Positions 56,101 through 64,000 of a DNA stretch of 64,000 nucleotides are shown here, piece by piece. Where the stretch lies: contig NZ_JYLF01000007.1 of NCBI RefSeq assembly GCF_001043055.1, positions 62,001 to 126,000 of the forward strand, given 5' to 3'. The position numbers and the translations under genes were made by a program. The stretch is from Pseudomonas weihenstephanensis (lineage in GTDB: Bacteria; Pseudomonadota; Gammaproteobacteria; Pseudomonadales; Pseudomonadaceae). The first letter of the stretch is position 1, and each line of letters starts with the position of its first letter. The notes under the pieces were generated by a model. That model did not search any database. It saw only the letters and a list, made by a program, of their open reading frames with translations, and was not told where the DNA came from.

Positions 56101-56705
56101 GCCAGCACGGCTTTTCGGCCCGCGACCAATTGAGCTGGACACTGTCGCACAACCGCTTCTCGACCCGTGCGGGCGATGCGCTGGGGTCGGGGCAGGAAGC
56201 CAAGCTTGAGTTCGCCCACACCCTTGAGTTTGAAGGGCCGAACTGGGTGGTGCGCGCGGGCGCCGATTATCAACGCAACGCCCTTAAAAGCGGCGAGCTG
56301 AATGACCTCAATGCCTTCCTCAAACCGGTTTATGAGCAAGAGCCGGTCGAGGATGACGATGGCCGGGTGATCGGTGCTCAGGCTGTCGATGTGACAGCGC
56401 CGCTGACCGCCAGCGATTTGCTGCAAGCGCGCTATGGCCAAGTGTATGTGGGCAGTTCGTGGCGGCGTGGCATGCCGGGCGCACTGAACCGCACCCAACC
56501 GCAATACACCTGGCTGGTGGACGTGACGGCCGGTTGGCAGTGGGTCGATAAAACCTTCAATTACGGCATCGACACCGGGATCGGCATGGTGCTGTTGGGC
56601 GATGACGAGTTGGCACTCAAAGTCGGATACCAGTCCTCACCGCAAGGTGGCGCGGGGGCGGGCGGCACGCTGGGCGTGAGCTACGGCTTGCGTTTTGGAC
56701 GCTGA
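53094..56705 (+). CDS. pelB: PelB, outer-membrane Pel export porin with TPR scaffold
   Basis: 1203 residues from ATG 53094 (a GTG lies directly before it). A short N-terminal membrane segment (NPWALGVVATAVGGLLWMTF), about 800 residues of helical TPR-like repeats in the periplasm, and a C-terminal beta-barrel (about 890-1203) ending in SYGLRFGR. PelB binds PelA through its TPRs and passes Pel through the barrel. It overlaps pelA by 23 bp. Size agrees with the known protein (about 1190). Confidence 0.94.
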   Translation: MPNSSAIKKTRLLNPWALGVVATAVGGLLWMTFQQESVFRPDERQPDEVSANYAELLLTAHPQDDALRIKLLDLLMTLGDYPRARKHLNQWPHPNTTVAQLYALHLDALDLPQGGDQAARTALVERLSLLDRSQLTVPALERMADLLLVLQAPALAGQCYAELASRDPEQRLKWLSAAAQWLMAGEQPGRAADLYLQLAAVSSAPEQHKRYLRQAFDALIAADRGGEAAVLLSKAVALLNDPQSDPQWLEHGVETAIAHDQLHEAETLIQQWRTLQPGNREALRKEFKLRLAFGDQEGAWAVGQELLQSETGDAAFLAQMAQLGEWKGDTYQALDYWMAYLELQDDPTAYEHAWRLSIQLFDFDHGIPLLTRLLETRRLSDGELDALVFAHEQRGTPQLAEAVLRASLQKYPKQRLAWMRLSQNLENTEQYPAKTRVMQDMARHFPITVAERVDWASTHLRFFDNQGAWQVLDIDNQHIDDAEYWDLRAALAWELERDDDLQPALERLLAIKGSLSYGEEEQLANLYRKRDPVKALALMVASWHTTHNPQRLVVALQVAQELQDWAQVSALLDSAKAWPKADAQEQVLAARAGLAVHEKRFADAERLLKQGLARYNDDNLFRERLLWLYIDQGRTADMAPLLQQWRARARNDNLLWLPFASASQMVGRTRESLAWYRLYLKANPQDWLVQAGYADALEAAGSLEAAQRLRLKLTRTADLQPGVESTQRYAMWLRLLASSYSSRLAQSQALQWQDGSPAMLQLWFERLLARLDETNQGAQKNDWLAWARRQGLKVDRFELIQQALRDRNRDMLKQLLASGELDPAQQVEALSQLGQGARALGVSLSALGDQQPAVIGEQLRRQAVEMLDRTPQGIQLAWEGKDFGGLDVSGPQLTVARHLNDDWYASLVLGQGRYNSDQLRDGELGQERNALLTLQRQLDNGRYSLIADISTRKDHNRNGLGLSRAWQLSATDEIETGVDWHRQSDDTGLMRALGQHDGVWLKGQHGFSARDQLSWTLSHNRFSTRAGDALGSGQEAKLEFAHTLEFEGPNWVVRAGADYQRNALKSGELNDLNAFLKPVYEQEPVEDDDGRVIGAQAVDVTAPLTASDLLQARYGQVYVGSSWRRGMPGALNRTQPQYTWLVDVTAGWQWVDKTFNYGIDTGIGMVLLGDDELALKVGYQSSPQGGAGAGGTLGVSYGLRFGR

Positions 56706-56739
56706 ACAATCAATGACAACGAATACGTGGAGAAACACT

Positions 56740-57258
56740 ATGCAAGCAATCCGTAACCTGACGCTGGTACTGAGTGTGATGCTCATGGCCGGGTGCAGCA
56801 GCTTCACCGGCAAAACCAGCCCGGCACTTTCACGCGATGCGCAGTGGGGCATCGTGCCGTTAGTTAACTATTCGCAAACCCCGCAAGCCGGGGAGCGCAG
56901 CGAGCAAATCCTGCTCAGCGTATTGAGCAGCAAAGGCTTGCAGCCTCAGGTGTACCCGGCCAGCGTGCAGGGCGAACAGGCGTTGCTGGATGACAATGAG
57001 CGGTTGAACAGCGCGTTGGAATGGGCGCGTCAGCAAAAACTCGATTATGTGGTCGCGGGCAGCGTCGAGGAGTGGCAGTACAAGAACGGTCTGGATGGCG
57101 AGCCAGCGGTGGGCATCAGCCTGCGCGTGATCGAACCCGCCACCGGCCGTGTGCTGTGGAGCAAAAGCGGCGCGCGTGCGGGTTGGTCGCGTGAAAGCCT
57201 GGCCGGTTCAGCACAGAAAGTGCTGAACAAACTGGTCGGTGGCCTGCGGGTCGAGTAA
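56740..57258 (+). CDS. pelC: PelC, outer-membrane lipoprotein of Pel export
   Basis: 172 residues from ATG 56740, preceded by GGAG; exactly the size known for PelC. Lipoprotein signal with lipobox LMAGC (Cys19). The small alpha/beta domain (GIVPLVNYSQTPQAG; DYVVAGSVEEWQYK) forms a ring of twelve subunits below the PelB pore in P. aeruginosa. pelD starts two bases after its stop. Confidence 0.95.
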   Translation: MQAIRNLTLVLSVMLMAGCSSFTGKTSPALSRDAQWGIVPLVNYSQTPQAGERSEQILLSVLSSKGLQPQVYPASVQGEQALLDDNERLNSALEWARQQKLDYVVAGSVEEWQYKNGLDGEPAVGISLRVIEPATGRVLWSKSGARAGWSRESLAGSAQKVLNKLVGGLRVE

Positions 57259-57260
57259 CG

Positions 57261-58628
57261 ATGATGAATTCCCCCCATATGGATTTCAGCCTGGCGCCCC
57301 GGGCCAAGGGTCCGGCCTCGTGGATCGAAACCGTGCTGGTCAGTGCGCTGGCCCTTGGCCTTGGCCTGTGGCTGACGCCTGATGACCCGCTGCAATTGCG
57401 CGGCGATTTTCCCTGGCCGTTGCTCGCGCCGCTGCTGATCGGTGTGCGCTATGGCTTTGTGCGCGGGCTGGTCAGCGCGTGTTTGGTGGTGATGACGTTT
57501 TTTGTCCTGCGCCAACAAGGCTGGCCGGTATACGCCGACATTTCGCCGTCATTCATTGTCGGCATTCTGGTGTGCACGATGGTAGTGGGCGAGGTGCGCG
57601 ACTTGTGGGACCGGCGCCTGCAACGCTTGCAAATGGCCAACAATTACCGGCAATACCGGCTCGACGAGTTCACTCGCCATCATCAGGTGCTGCGCGTGTC
57701 CCATGACCGTCTGGAACAGCGCGTGGCGGGTAGCGATCAAAGCCTGCGCAGTTCGCTGCTGGGCCTGCGTGAACGCCTGCGCAGCTTGCAAGGCACGCAC
57801 GACCCGTTGACGGCCATGGCCGAGCCGATCCTGGCAATCGCGGGGCAGTACGGTTCGTTGCGCGTGGCGGGCCTGTATCGGGTTGACGCGCAACGTTTGG
57901 TCATCGACCAGCCGCTGGCGACCCTGGGGGTGATGGGGCACTTGCCGATCCATGACCCGTTGATCACGTTATGCCTGGCGCGCAACGAGTTGGTCAGCGT
58001 GCGCAGCAACCTCACCGATAACGGTGAGCAGAGTGAGTTCTCCTCGTTGCAGGTGTGTGTGCCGCTGATGGACACCGAAGGTCGGCTGCTGGCTATTTTG
58101 GCGGTGCGCCAAATGCCGTTCTTTGCGTTTCAGGAGCGCACGCTCAGCCTGTTGGCGCTTTTGGCAGGGCACATTGCCGATTTGTTGAGCAGTGATGCGC
58201 ACAGCTTGAAACTGCCCGATGCCGATGCGCAGCATTTCGCGCAGCAACTCAAACGTTCCTTGATCGATGTGCAACAGCATGACCTGTCGGCCTGTTTGTA
58301 CTTTTTCGAATGGAGCGAACCCAATCCTGAACTGCTCGGGCTGTTCGAGCGTAGCCAGCGCGGGCTTGACCTGCAATTGAGCGTGCGTAATCAGCGCGAT
58401 CACGAGGGGTTGCTGGTGTTGCTGCCGTTGACCAGCAGCGACGGTGCGCAAGGCTATCTGAGCCGCCTGGGTACGTTGGTGCATGAACACTTTGGTCAAG
58501 AGCACACCCTGCACAGTCTGGGCGTGCGCGTGTTGCCGTACACCCTGACGCCTGTCAGCGAGCGTGGCGGTTTGCGTAATTTCCTGTTCAACGAGTGTGG
58601 TCTGAATGATCAGCAAATGGCTATTTAG
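57261..58628 (+). CDS. pelD: PelD, inner-membrane c-di-GMP receptor
   Basis: 455 residues. Four N-terminal transmembrane helices (about 20-112), a coiled linker (about 115-165), a GAF domain (about 175-315) and a degenerate GGDEF domain. The signature GGDEF is replaced by RDHEG, so it is not an active cyclase, but RGLD at Arg367-Asp370 and Arg402 are present. These are the same positions reported to bind a c-di-GMP dimer in P. aeruginosa PelD. It allows c-di-GMP to switch on Pel synthesis post-translationally. It overlaps pelE by 23 bp. Confidence 0.96.
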   Translation: MMNSPHMDFSLAPRAKGPASWIETVLVSALALGLGLWLTPDDPLQLRGDFPWPLLAPLLIGVRYGFVRGLVSACLVVMTFFVLRQQGWPVYADISPSFIVGILVCTMVVGEVRDLWDRRLQRLQMANNYRQYRLDEFTRHHQVLRVSHDRLEQRVAGSDQSLRSSLLGLRERLRSLQGTHDPLTAMAEPILAIAGQYGSLRVAGLYRVDAQRLVIDQPLATLGVMGHLPIHDPLITLCLARNELVSVRSNLTDNGEQSEFSSLQVCVPLMDTEGRLLAILAVRQMPFFAFQERTLSLLALLAGHIADLLSSDAHSLKLPDADAQHFAQQLKRSLIDVQQHDLSACLYFFEWSEPNPELLGLFERSQRGLDLQLSVRNQRDHEGLLVLLPLTSSDGAQGYLSRLGTLVHEHFGQEHTLHSLGVRVLPYTLTPVSERGGLRNFLFNECGLNDQQMAI

Positions 58629-59592
58629 CCTTGGCGTAATACTGGAGGCCAGCGGCTGGTCCAGCCTGTGGCTTGACTTGCCGGCGGGGCAGGCGTTTGC
58701 GTTGTATACGCTGGTGCACGCAACGGCCAGCGGTCTGCTGTGTGCCGGGGTGTGGATGCTGTTACCGGCGCGCTATCGCAGCCCATTGCCCTGGAGCCCG
58801 TTGTTTCTGTTTTCACTGGTGTTTTTTATCCCGGTGATCGGGGCGCTGGGCGTCGCCTGTGTGATATTCCCGGCGCTGTACTTGCCGCGCCCGCGTGATC
58901 AGCAAGCGTGGCAGGCGTTGGGTATCCCGAAGCTGCCGTTTCGCTCGCAGCCGCTGCATTCGCCGATTTTTCGCGACGGCGGGCTACAGGATGTCCTGCG
59001 CCATGCACCGGACCCGGACCTGCGGCTGTCCGCCTTGCTGACCACGCGGCGGATGCCGGGTAAAGAGGCCATTCCAATGCTCAAATTGGCGCTGGCCGAT
59101 CCCAGCGATGATGTGCGCTTGTTGGCGTACTCGATGCTCGACAAGCAGGAAAACGACATCAACCAGCGGATTCAGGCCGACCTCAAACAGTTAGCTGGCG
59201 CCAAACCTCCAGCGACTGGCGCCTTGCACGCCACGCTGGCGCGCTGGTATTGGGAACTGGCGTATCTGGGGCTGGCGCAGGGCAGTGTGCTGGAGCACGT
59301 ATTGCGCCAAGCCTGCGAGCATGCCGAACAAGGCTTGCGCGAAGGTGAGGGGGGCGAGTTGCACCTGCTGGCGGGGCGTATCGCGCTGGAAATGGACTTG
59401 CTGACCCCTGCGCAGGCCCACCTGGATGCGGCTGAGAAAGCAGGCATCGATGCCACCTTGTTGATTCCTTTTCACGCCGAAATTGCTTTCAGGGCCGGGC
59501 ACTACCACCAAATACCCCCGCTGCTGGCCGCGTTGCCCGCCGACGTGTTGCGTCGTCCCCCGTTTGCCGATTTGGCCAGGTGCTGGTTATGA
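58606..59592 (+). CDS. pelE: PelE, inner-membrane TPR protein of Pel synthase
   Basis: 328 residues. Two hydrophobic segments at the N-terminus (about 18-48 and 62-90), then an all-helical, TPR-like cytoplasmic domain (about 115-328). PelE joins PelD, PelF and PelG in the inner-membrane synthase complex. It starts inside pelD and ends with an ATGA overlap with pelF. Confidence 0.92.
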   Translation: MISKWLFSLGVILEASGWSSLWLDLPAGQAFALYTLVHATASGLLCAGVWMLLPARYRSPLPWSPLFLFSLVFFIPVIGALGVACVIFPALYLPRPRDQQAWQALGIPKLPFRSQPLHSPIFRDGGLQDVLRHAPDPDLRLSALLTTRRMPGKEAIPMLKLALADPSDDVRLLAYSMLDKQENDINQRIQADLKQLAGAKPPATGALHATLARWYWELAYLGLAQGSVLEHVLRQACEHAEQGLREGEGGELHLLAGRIALEMDLLTPAQAHLDAAEKAGIDATLLIPFHAEIAFRAGHYHQIPPLLAALPADVLRRPPFADLARCWL

Positions 59593-61106
59593 ACCCCTCT
59601 CAAAACGAAACGCCAGTGGCGGATGTCTGCTTGCTGCTTGAAGGCACTTGGCCGTATGTGCGCGGCGGGGTCTCAAGCTGGATTCATCAGATGTTGTTGG
59701 GTTTGCCCGACGTGACCTTTTCAGTGCTGTTCATCGGTGGGCAGCGCACGGCGTACAGCCGCCGCAATTACGACATTCCGCCCAACGTGGTGTACATCAA
59801 AGAAGTTTTTCTGGAAGAGGCGTGGCAAGGCCGCCCTGCGGGTAAAACTGACCACCAGGACATCGCCCCCGAGCTGGCCAATCTGTACCGGTTTTTACAT
59901 CATCCCGACCCACCCACTGTCGCCCAAGGTGAGCAATTGCTCGATGCGTTGGCGCAAGACCGTCTGAGCCTGGCTGACGTGCTGCGCAGTCGCGCCAGTT
60001 GGGAGACCTTGAGCGCGGGTTATCTCAAGCACTGTGGCGACCCTTCGTTCGTGAACTACTTCTGGACCCTGCGCTCGATGCAGTCACCGTTGTTGATGCT
60101 GGCTGAAGCCGCACGCGACATGCCGCGCGCCAAGGTGTTGCACGCTATCTCAACCGGCTACGCGGGGCTGGTGGGCTGCATCCTCAAGCAACGCTGGGGG
60201 TGCCGTTATTTGCTCAGCGAGCACGGCATTTACACCAAGGAACGCAAGATCGATCTGGCGCAGGCCAGCTGGATCGCCGAAAGCAGCGAGCAGGCGCTCA
60301 ATGGCAGCCTGGAAGCGGGTACCGGCTATATGCGTACGTTGTGGATTCGTTTTTTCGAACGCATCGGTCGGTTGGTGTATGACCATGCCGACAACATCAT
60401 CGCGCTGTATGACGGCAACCGTCAGCGCCAGATCAAAGACGGGGCGCAAGCCGTGCGCACGCAGGTGATCCCCAACGGCATCGACCTGCCCAAGTGGACC
60501 GCCGCGCTGCAAGCCCGCCCAGAAGGGATGCTGCCGGTGGTGGGGTTAATCGGCCGTGTGGTGCCGATCAAAGACGTGAAAACCTTTATCCGCGCCATGC
60601 GCGGCGTAGTCAGCGCGATGCCTGATGTACAGGGCTGGATCGTCGGTCCCGAAGAAGAAGACCCGACCTACGTCAGTGAGTGCCGCAGCCTGGTGGCCAG
60701 CTTGGGGCTGGAAGACAACGTTCTTTTTCTGGGTTTTCAAAGCATTCAAAACATCCTGCCGCAGTTGGGGCTGATGGTGCTGACCTCGATCAGTGAAGCG
60801 CAACCGCTGGTGATCCTGGAAGCATGGGCAGCAGGCATTCCGGTGATTTCCAGCGACGTGGGGTCGTGCCGTGAGCTGATCGAAGGCGGTGTGGCTGAGG
60901 ACCGCGATCTGGGGCTGGGTGGGGAAGTGGTGGCGATTGCCGATCCGCAGGCTACCTCGCAGGCCATTCTGGGCCTGTTGCGCAGCCCCGGGCGTTGGCA
61001 GGCGGCGCAGGCCAGCGGCTTGCAGCGGGTGCATCGCTATTACGGAGAAAACCTGATGTTCGAACGTTATCGCGCGCTGTATCGCGCAGCTATGGAGGCG
61101 GTGTAA
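59589..61106 (+). CDS. pelF: PelF, Pel glycosyltransferase
   Basis: 505 residues from ATG 59589. GT4 family, soluble, using UDP-N-acetylgalactosamine to build Pel. N-terminal VCLLLEGTWPYVRGGVSSWI; the donor half has VVGLIGRVVPIKDVKTFIRA and the E-x7-E motif in SEAQPLVILEAWAAGIPVIS. It is tightly placed between pelE and pelG. Confidence 0.96.
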   Translation: MNPSQNETPVADVCLLLEGTWPYVRGGVSSWIHQMLLGLPDVTFSVLFIGGQRTAYSRRNYDIPPNVVYIKEVFLEEAWQGRPAGKTDHQDIAPELANLYRFLHHPDPPTVAQGEQLLDALAQDRLSLADVLRSRASWETLSAGYLKHCGDPSFVNYFWTLRSMQSPLLMLAEAARDMPRAKVLHAISTGYAGLVGCILKQRWGCRYLLSEHGIYTKERKIDLAQASWIAESSEQALNGSLEAGTGYMRTLWIRFFERIGRLVYDHADNIIALYDGNRQRQIKDGAQAVRTQVIPNGIDLPKWTAALQARPEGMLPVVGLIGRVVPIKDVKTFIRAMRGVVSAMPDVQGWIVGPEEEDPTYVSECRSLVASLGLEDNVLFLGFQSIQNILPQLGLMVLTSISEAQPLVILEAWAAGIPVISSDVGSCRELIEGGVAEDRDLGLGGEVVAIADPQATSQAILGLLRSPGRWQAAQASGLQRVHRYYGENLMFERYRALYRAAMEAV

Positions 61107-62477
61107 ATGGCCGGTATCGGTTTTGAACTGCGCAAAATACTGTCGCGCGACTCCTACACCGCGACCTTGCACGCCTATGTCTACGCCGGGTTGATCAGCT
61201 CCGGGCCGTGGGTGCTGTCGATTGTCAGCGTGATGTTGGTGGGGGTGTTGAGCCTGGGGTTGCTCATGCCCGAGATGCTGGTCAGGCAATTTCTGATTAC
61301 CGTGACCTACCTGATGGCCACCTCATTGATTCTCACGGGCGGCTTGCAGCTGTTTTTCACCCGGTTCGTGTCGGATCGCCTATTTGAACGCAAGTTTTCA
61401 CGCATCCTGCCCAATCTGGTCGGGGTGCTTCTGCTGGTGACGGTGAGCGCGGGCCTGCTCGGCACGCTGTTGCTGTGGGTGCTGTTTGACGAGCCGTTGA
61501 TCTATCGCCTGCTGGTGCTCGCCAACTTCGTAACGCTCTGCAATTTGTGGCTGGTGATCATCTTTTTGTCCGGGATGAAGGCCTACAACCGCATCTTGCT
61601 GGTGATGCTGGTGGGCTATTCGCTGATGGTGCTGAGTGCGTACCTGCTGAGCTTCATGGGCATCAACGGTTTGCTGTTGGCGCTGTTGATTGGCCACGGC
61701 TCACTGTTGTTTTTGTACCTGTACGACATCTTGCGCGAGTACCGCGCCGACACGCTGGTGGCCTTCGACTTTCTGGACCGGCGCCACGTGTTCCCTAGCC
61801 TGTTGCTGACCGGACTTTGCTACAACCTGGGGATCTGGATCGACAAGTTCATCTTCTGGTTTAACCCGGCGACGTCCAGCGCGGTGATTGGGCCGATGCG
61901 CTCTTCGGTGCTTTACGATTTGCCGATTTTTCTTGCGTACCTGGCGATCATTCCCGGCATGGCGGTATTTCTGGTGCGTATCGAAACCGATTTTGCACAG
62001 TGGTACGACCGCTTGTTCCGGGCCATCCGCGAAGGTGAAACCTTGCAACACATCGGCCAGATAAAAGCCGAAATGACCCTGTCGATTCAGCAGGGCCTGT
62101 TGGAAATCTGCAAGGTGCAAGGCTTGACGGCCGTGTTGCTGTTTTTGTTTGCACCGCAGTTGCTGGGATGGCTGGGGATTTCCAGTTATTACCTGCCGCT
62201 GTTCTACATTGATCTGGTGGGGGTGAGCATTCAGGTGGTGTTCATGGCGTTGCTCAACGTGTTCTTTTACCTCGACAAACGCGCCATTGTGCTCAAGTTG
62301 TGCGTGATGTTCGTGTTGCTCAACGGCGCCTTGACCCTACTCAGCCTGTATTTGGGTCCAAGCTTCTTTGGCTACGGGTTTACGTTGTCGTTGCTGGCCT
62401 GTGTGCTGGTGGCCCTGCATCAATTGTCCTCGGCACTGGATGACCTGGAGTACCACACGTTCATGCACAGCCATTAA
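61107..62477 (+). CDS. pelG: PelG, Wzx-like inner-membrane Pel synthase component
   Basis: 456 residues with about 12 transmembrane helices of the polysaccharide-transporter fold. Begins MAGIGFELRKILSRDSYTA, typical of PelG; the start codon directly follows the pelF stop. It works with PelD and PelE to let PelF synthesise Pel and translocate it. It is the last gene of the operon; the stop is 24 bp from the convergent cyclase gene. Confidence 0.95.
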   Translation: MAGIGFELRKILSRDSYTATLHAYVYAGLISSGPWVLSIVSVMLVGVLSLGLLMPEMLVRQFLITVTYLMATSLILTGGLQLFFTRFVSDRLFERKFSRILPNLVGVLLLVTVSAGLLGTLLLWVLFDEPLIYRLLVLANFVTLCNLWLVIIFLSGMKAYNRILLVMLVGYSLMVLSAYLLSFMGINGLLLALLIGHGSLLFLYLYDILREYRADTLVAFDFLDRRHVFPSLLLTGLCYNLGIWIDKFIFWFNPATSSAVIGPMRSSVLYDLPIFLAYLAIIPGMAVFLVRIETDFAQWYDRLFRAIREGETLQHIGQIKAEMTLSIQQGLLEICKVQGLTAVLLFLFAPQLLGWLGISSYYLPLFYIDLVGVSIQVVFMALLNVFFYLDKRAIVLKLCVMFVLLNGALTLLSLYLGPSFFGYGFTLSLLACVLVALHQLSSALDDLEYHTFMHSH

Positions 62478-62501
62478 GCACGCATTGCTCGGGTCAAGCC
62501 G

Positions 62502-63599
62502 TCATTCGCGCCCGGTGAGGGTTGAGCGATAGAACGTAAACCGGTCTTTGCCGGCGTGTTTAGAGGCGTACAACGCTTTATCCGCTTTGGCCAGTGCCTG
62601 GTTCAGGCTGTCCTGATCATCCACTCTGGCCAGGCCGATGCTGACAGTCACAGGGTGGGCTGCCGGGTCATTGCGCACCTGGCTGCACAGCGTCGCCATC
62701 AGGCGTTCGACGTCGGCGCGTCGAACGCCTGACACGTACACGGCAAACTCTTCGCCCCCCAGGCGCGCAAATTCATAACCGTTCATCACCGCCTTGATGC
62801 TGGCCGCCGTGCGCTTGAGTACTTCATCGCCGATGTCATGCCCGTACAGGTCATTCACCCGTTTGAAATTGTCGATGTCGATCATTGCCAGGTAGTGGTC
62901 GTGCATGCGCGGGCTTTGCGCCAACACGCTGGTGGCGCGGGACATGAATGAGCGGCGATTGGGGATCTCGGTCAATGTGTCGATGTACGCCTGGGTCAGC
63001 AACAATTTGGACATGGTGTAGTTGTACAGTTTGACCCTGCGCAGCTTGAAGAAGCTGTAGATGGTCAGGCAACTGAGAAAGGCGAAATAACACAGGATCA
63101 AACTGCCGCGCAGGTCAAACAGTTGCACTCCGGTCATCAAGAACGGGTTAAGAACCACCCAGGTCACCCCGACCACCGCCAGAAACCCCCAGCGGCTCAA
63201 CGGCAAGACCGAAGCGTTATAGAGAATGCTTGAGGTGGCAAGGATCAGCCAGATGGGCTGTGTGTCGGCGGGCAGGCCGAAAATGATCAAGCGAATGCCC
63301 AGGGTAATCACCAGCACGAAGATCAGGTTCAACACGTCAAAATGGCGGGCCTTGCGGATAAAACCCAGAGCAATGGTCAGCCCCGCCATCGCGCTGACAA
63401 ACACGACCGATAACACCGTGAAGCCTTGACCGCCCTTGAAGCTGACGATCAGGTCAAACAGCAGCCAGATGACAATGCTGGCGGCGTAGGTCAGACGGCA
63501 AAAGTTGCGCAGTTTTTCAAAGTCGTGCTGGGCAAACTCAGCTTGAACGGCAGGCGGGGCGGCGTATTTTGAGATTTCATGGTCAATGGTTTTGAGCAT
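62502..63599 (-). CDS. Membrane GGDEF diguanylate cyclase next to pel
   Basis: 365 residues. Six hydrophobic helices (about 33-195) form a membrane sensor, followed by a GGDEF domain with intact ARLGGEEFAV (GGEEF at 281-285) and IDIDNFKRVNDLYGHDIGDE. The RxxD inhibitory site usually five residues before GGDEF is missing (NGYEF), so product inhibition is not expected. Convergent with pelG and thus near PelD, it could feed c-di-GMP to the pel system; this is inferred from position only. Confidence 0.9.
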   Translation of the reverse strand: MLKTIDHEISKYAAPPAVQAEFAQHDFEKLRNFCRLTYAASIVIWLLFDLIVSFKGGQGFTVLSVVFVSAMAGLTIALGFIRKARHFDVLNLIFVLVITLGIRLIIFGLPADTQPIWLILATSSILYNASVLPLSRWGFLAVVGVTWVVLNPFLMTGVQLFDLRGSLILCYFAFLSCLTIYSFFKLRRVKLYNYTMSKLLLTQAYIDTLTEIPNRRSFMSRATSVLAQSPRMHDHYLAMIDIDNFKRVNDLYGHDIGDEVLKRTAASIKAVMNGYEFARLGGEEFAVYVSGVRRADVERLMATLCSQVRNDPAAHPVTVSIGLARVDDQDSLNQALAKADKALYASKHAGKDRFTFYRSTLTGRE

Positions 63600-63766
63600 T
63601 GCAAGCCTTGATCACGGTCGGCGAAGTGGGCACTCAGCAGTCGTGAATCCGGGACATCAATGGCAGCAAAACAACGTCCGCGGGCACGTATGGGTAACCC
63701 TAGCAGGACTTTGACGGTTAACAGGCCGGATCATTCAAGGGGTCTGCCTCCTAGGTGAGCATCTGC

Positions 63767-63988
63767 TCAATTGGCCTGTGACAAGACCTCGCCAATGCTG
63801 CGCCGCCGGGCATAGTGCTCGCTGGTGCGAATCAGCTCTTCGAGGTCTTCAGGGGTGACGTCGATAAAAGCGTCCATCTTGGCCAGTGCATGTTGCAAGT
63901 CCTCAGCGGTAATGCCGGGGTCGCCGGGTGCGGTGGGGGCAACCACGGCGGCGGGGGCCGGTTCGGTGTGTTTTTTGGGATAGCGCAC
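63767..63988 (-). CDS. Small unidentified protein, possibly 5'-incomplete
   Basis: At least 73 residues. An Ala/Pro-rich N-terminus (EPAPAAVVAPTAPGDPG) leads to a short helical domain (ITAEDLQHALAKMDAFIDVT, then DLEELIRTSEHYARRRSIGE). The reading frame stays open upstream to the window edge, so the given start may be internal. Not recognised. It is transcribed in the same direction as the cyclase at 62502-63599, 167 bp upstream of it. Confidence 0.5.
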   Translation of the reverse strand: MRYPKKHTEPAPAAVVAPTAPGDPGITAEDLQHALAKMDAFIDVTPEDLEELIRTSEHYARRRSIGEVLSQAN

Positions 63989-64000
63989 ACGGGTCAGGTT

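Noticed and set aside
55317-56504. 395-codon minus-strand frame inside pelB
   Set aside because: Antisense shadow of the PelB barrel region; no start signal or motif.

Overview
The window reads as chromosome of a fluorescent Pseudomonas, probably a plant- or soil-associated species of the P. fluorescens/P. syringae side of the genus. The evidence is gene content and order: pyoverdine genes, hcnABC, the conserved leuC-leuD-methyltransferase-leuB-asd-usg-fimV-truA-trpF-accD-folC-SPOR-cvpA-purF-metZ block, Pseudomonas-type REP palindromes, and a complete pel operon. Base composition is fairly high in GC; the 4.5-7.4 kb gene is visibly AT-richer.

Layout. 0-4.1 kb: a LysR regulator divergent from hcnABC (hydrogen cyanide synthase), with an ANR-type box upstream. 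4.1-7.4 kb: an AT-richer gene for a 974-residue protein with a type III effector-like N-terminus, preceded by a near-consensus hrp box; this is the most novel-looking locus. 7.5-9.6 kb: a DUF1289 gene and nrdB behind a tandem pair of NrdR boxes, without nrdA alongside. 9.6-12.1 kb: LysR, a bicupin protein and a decayed methyltransferase. 12.1-19 kb: pyoverdine genes pvdM-pvdO, pvdE and fpvA, all on the minus strand, with two exact PvdS-type boxes and one Fur-like box. 19-26.6 kb: accessory metabolism (LysR/pirin pair, YcaC-like hydrolase, lipase-like hydrolase, CYP153-like P450, thiolase, lipocalin-like protein). 26.6-29.9 kb: a five-PAS GGDEF-EAL protein. 30-49.3 kb: the core block for leucine, lysine/threonine, tryptophan, fatty-acid, folate, purine and methionine biosynthesis plus fimV and truA. 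49.4-49.8 kb: tRNA-Val and two identical tRNA-Asp genes. 50.3-62.5 kb: pelABCDEFG. 62.5-63.6 kb: a membrane diguanylate cyclase convergent with pelG. 63.8 kb to the end: a small unidentified gene touching the window edge.

The parts connect in three ways. (1) Host and competitor interaction: cyanide synthase, pyoverdine uptake/maturation and a candidate HrpL-controlled effector. (2) Cyclic di-GMP and biofilm: a bifunctional GGDEF-EAL protein, a GGEEF cyclase next to pel, and PelD retaining the c-di-GMP-binding arginines and aspartate (R367, D370, R402). (3) Conserved biosynthesis, with tight ATGA-type overlaps at hcnA/hcnB, accD/folC, metZ/SDR and pelE/pelF. No CRISPR array, insertion sequence, integrase or prophage was recognised.
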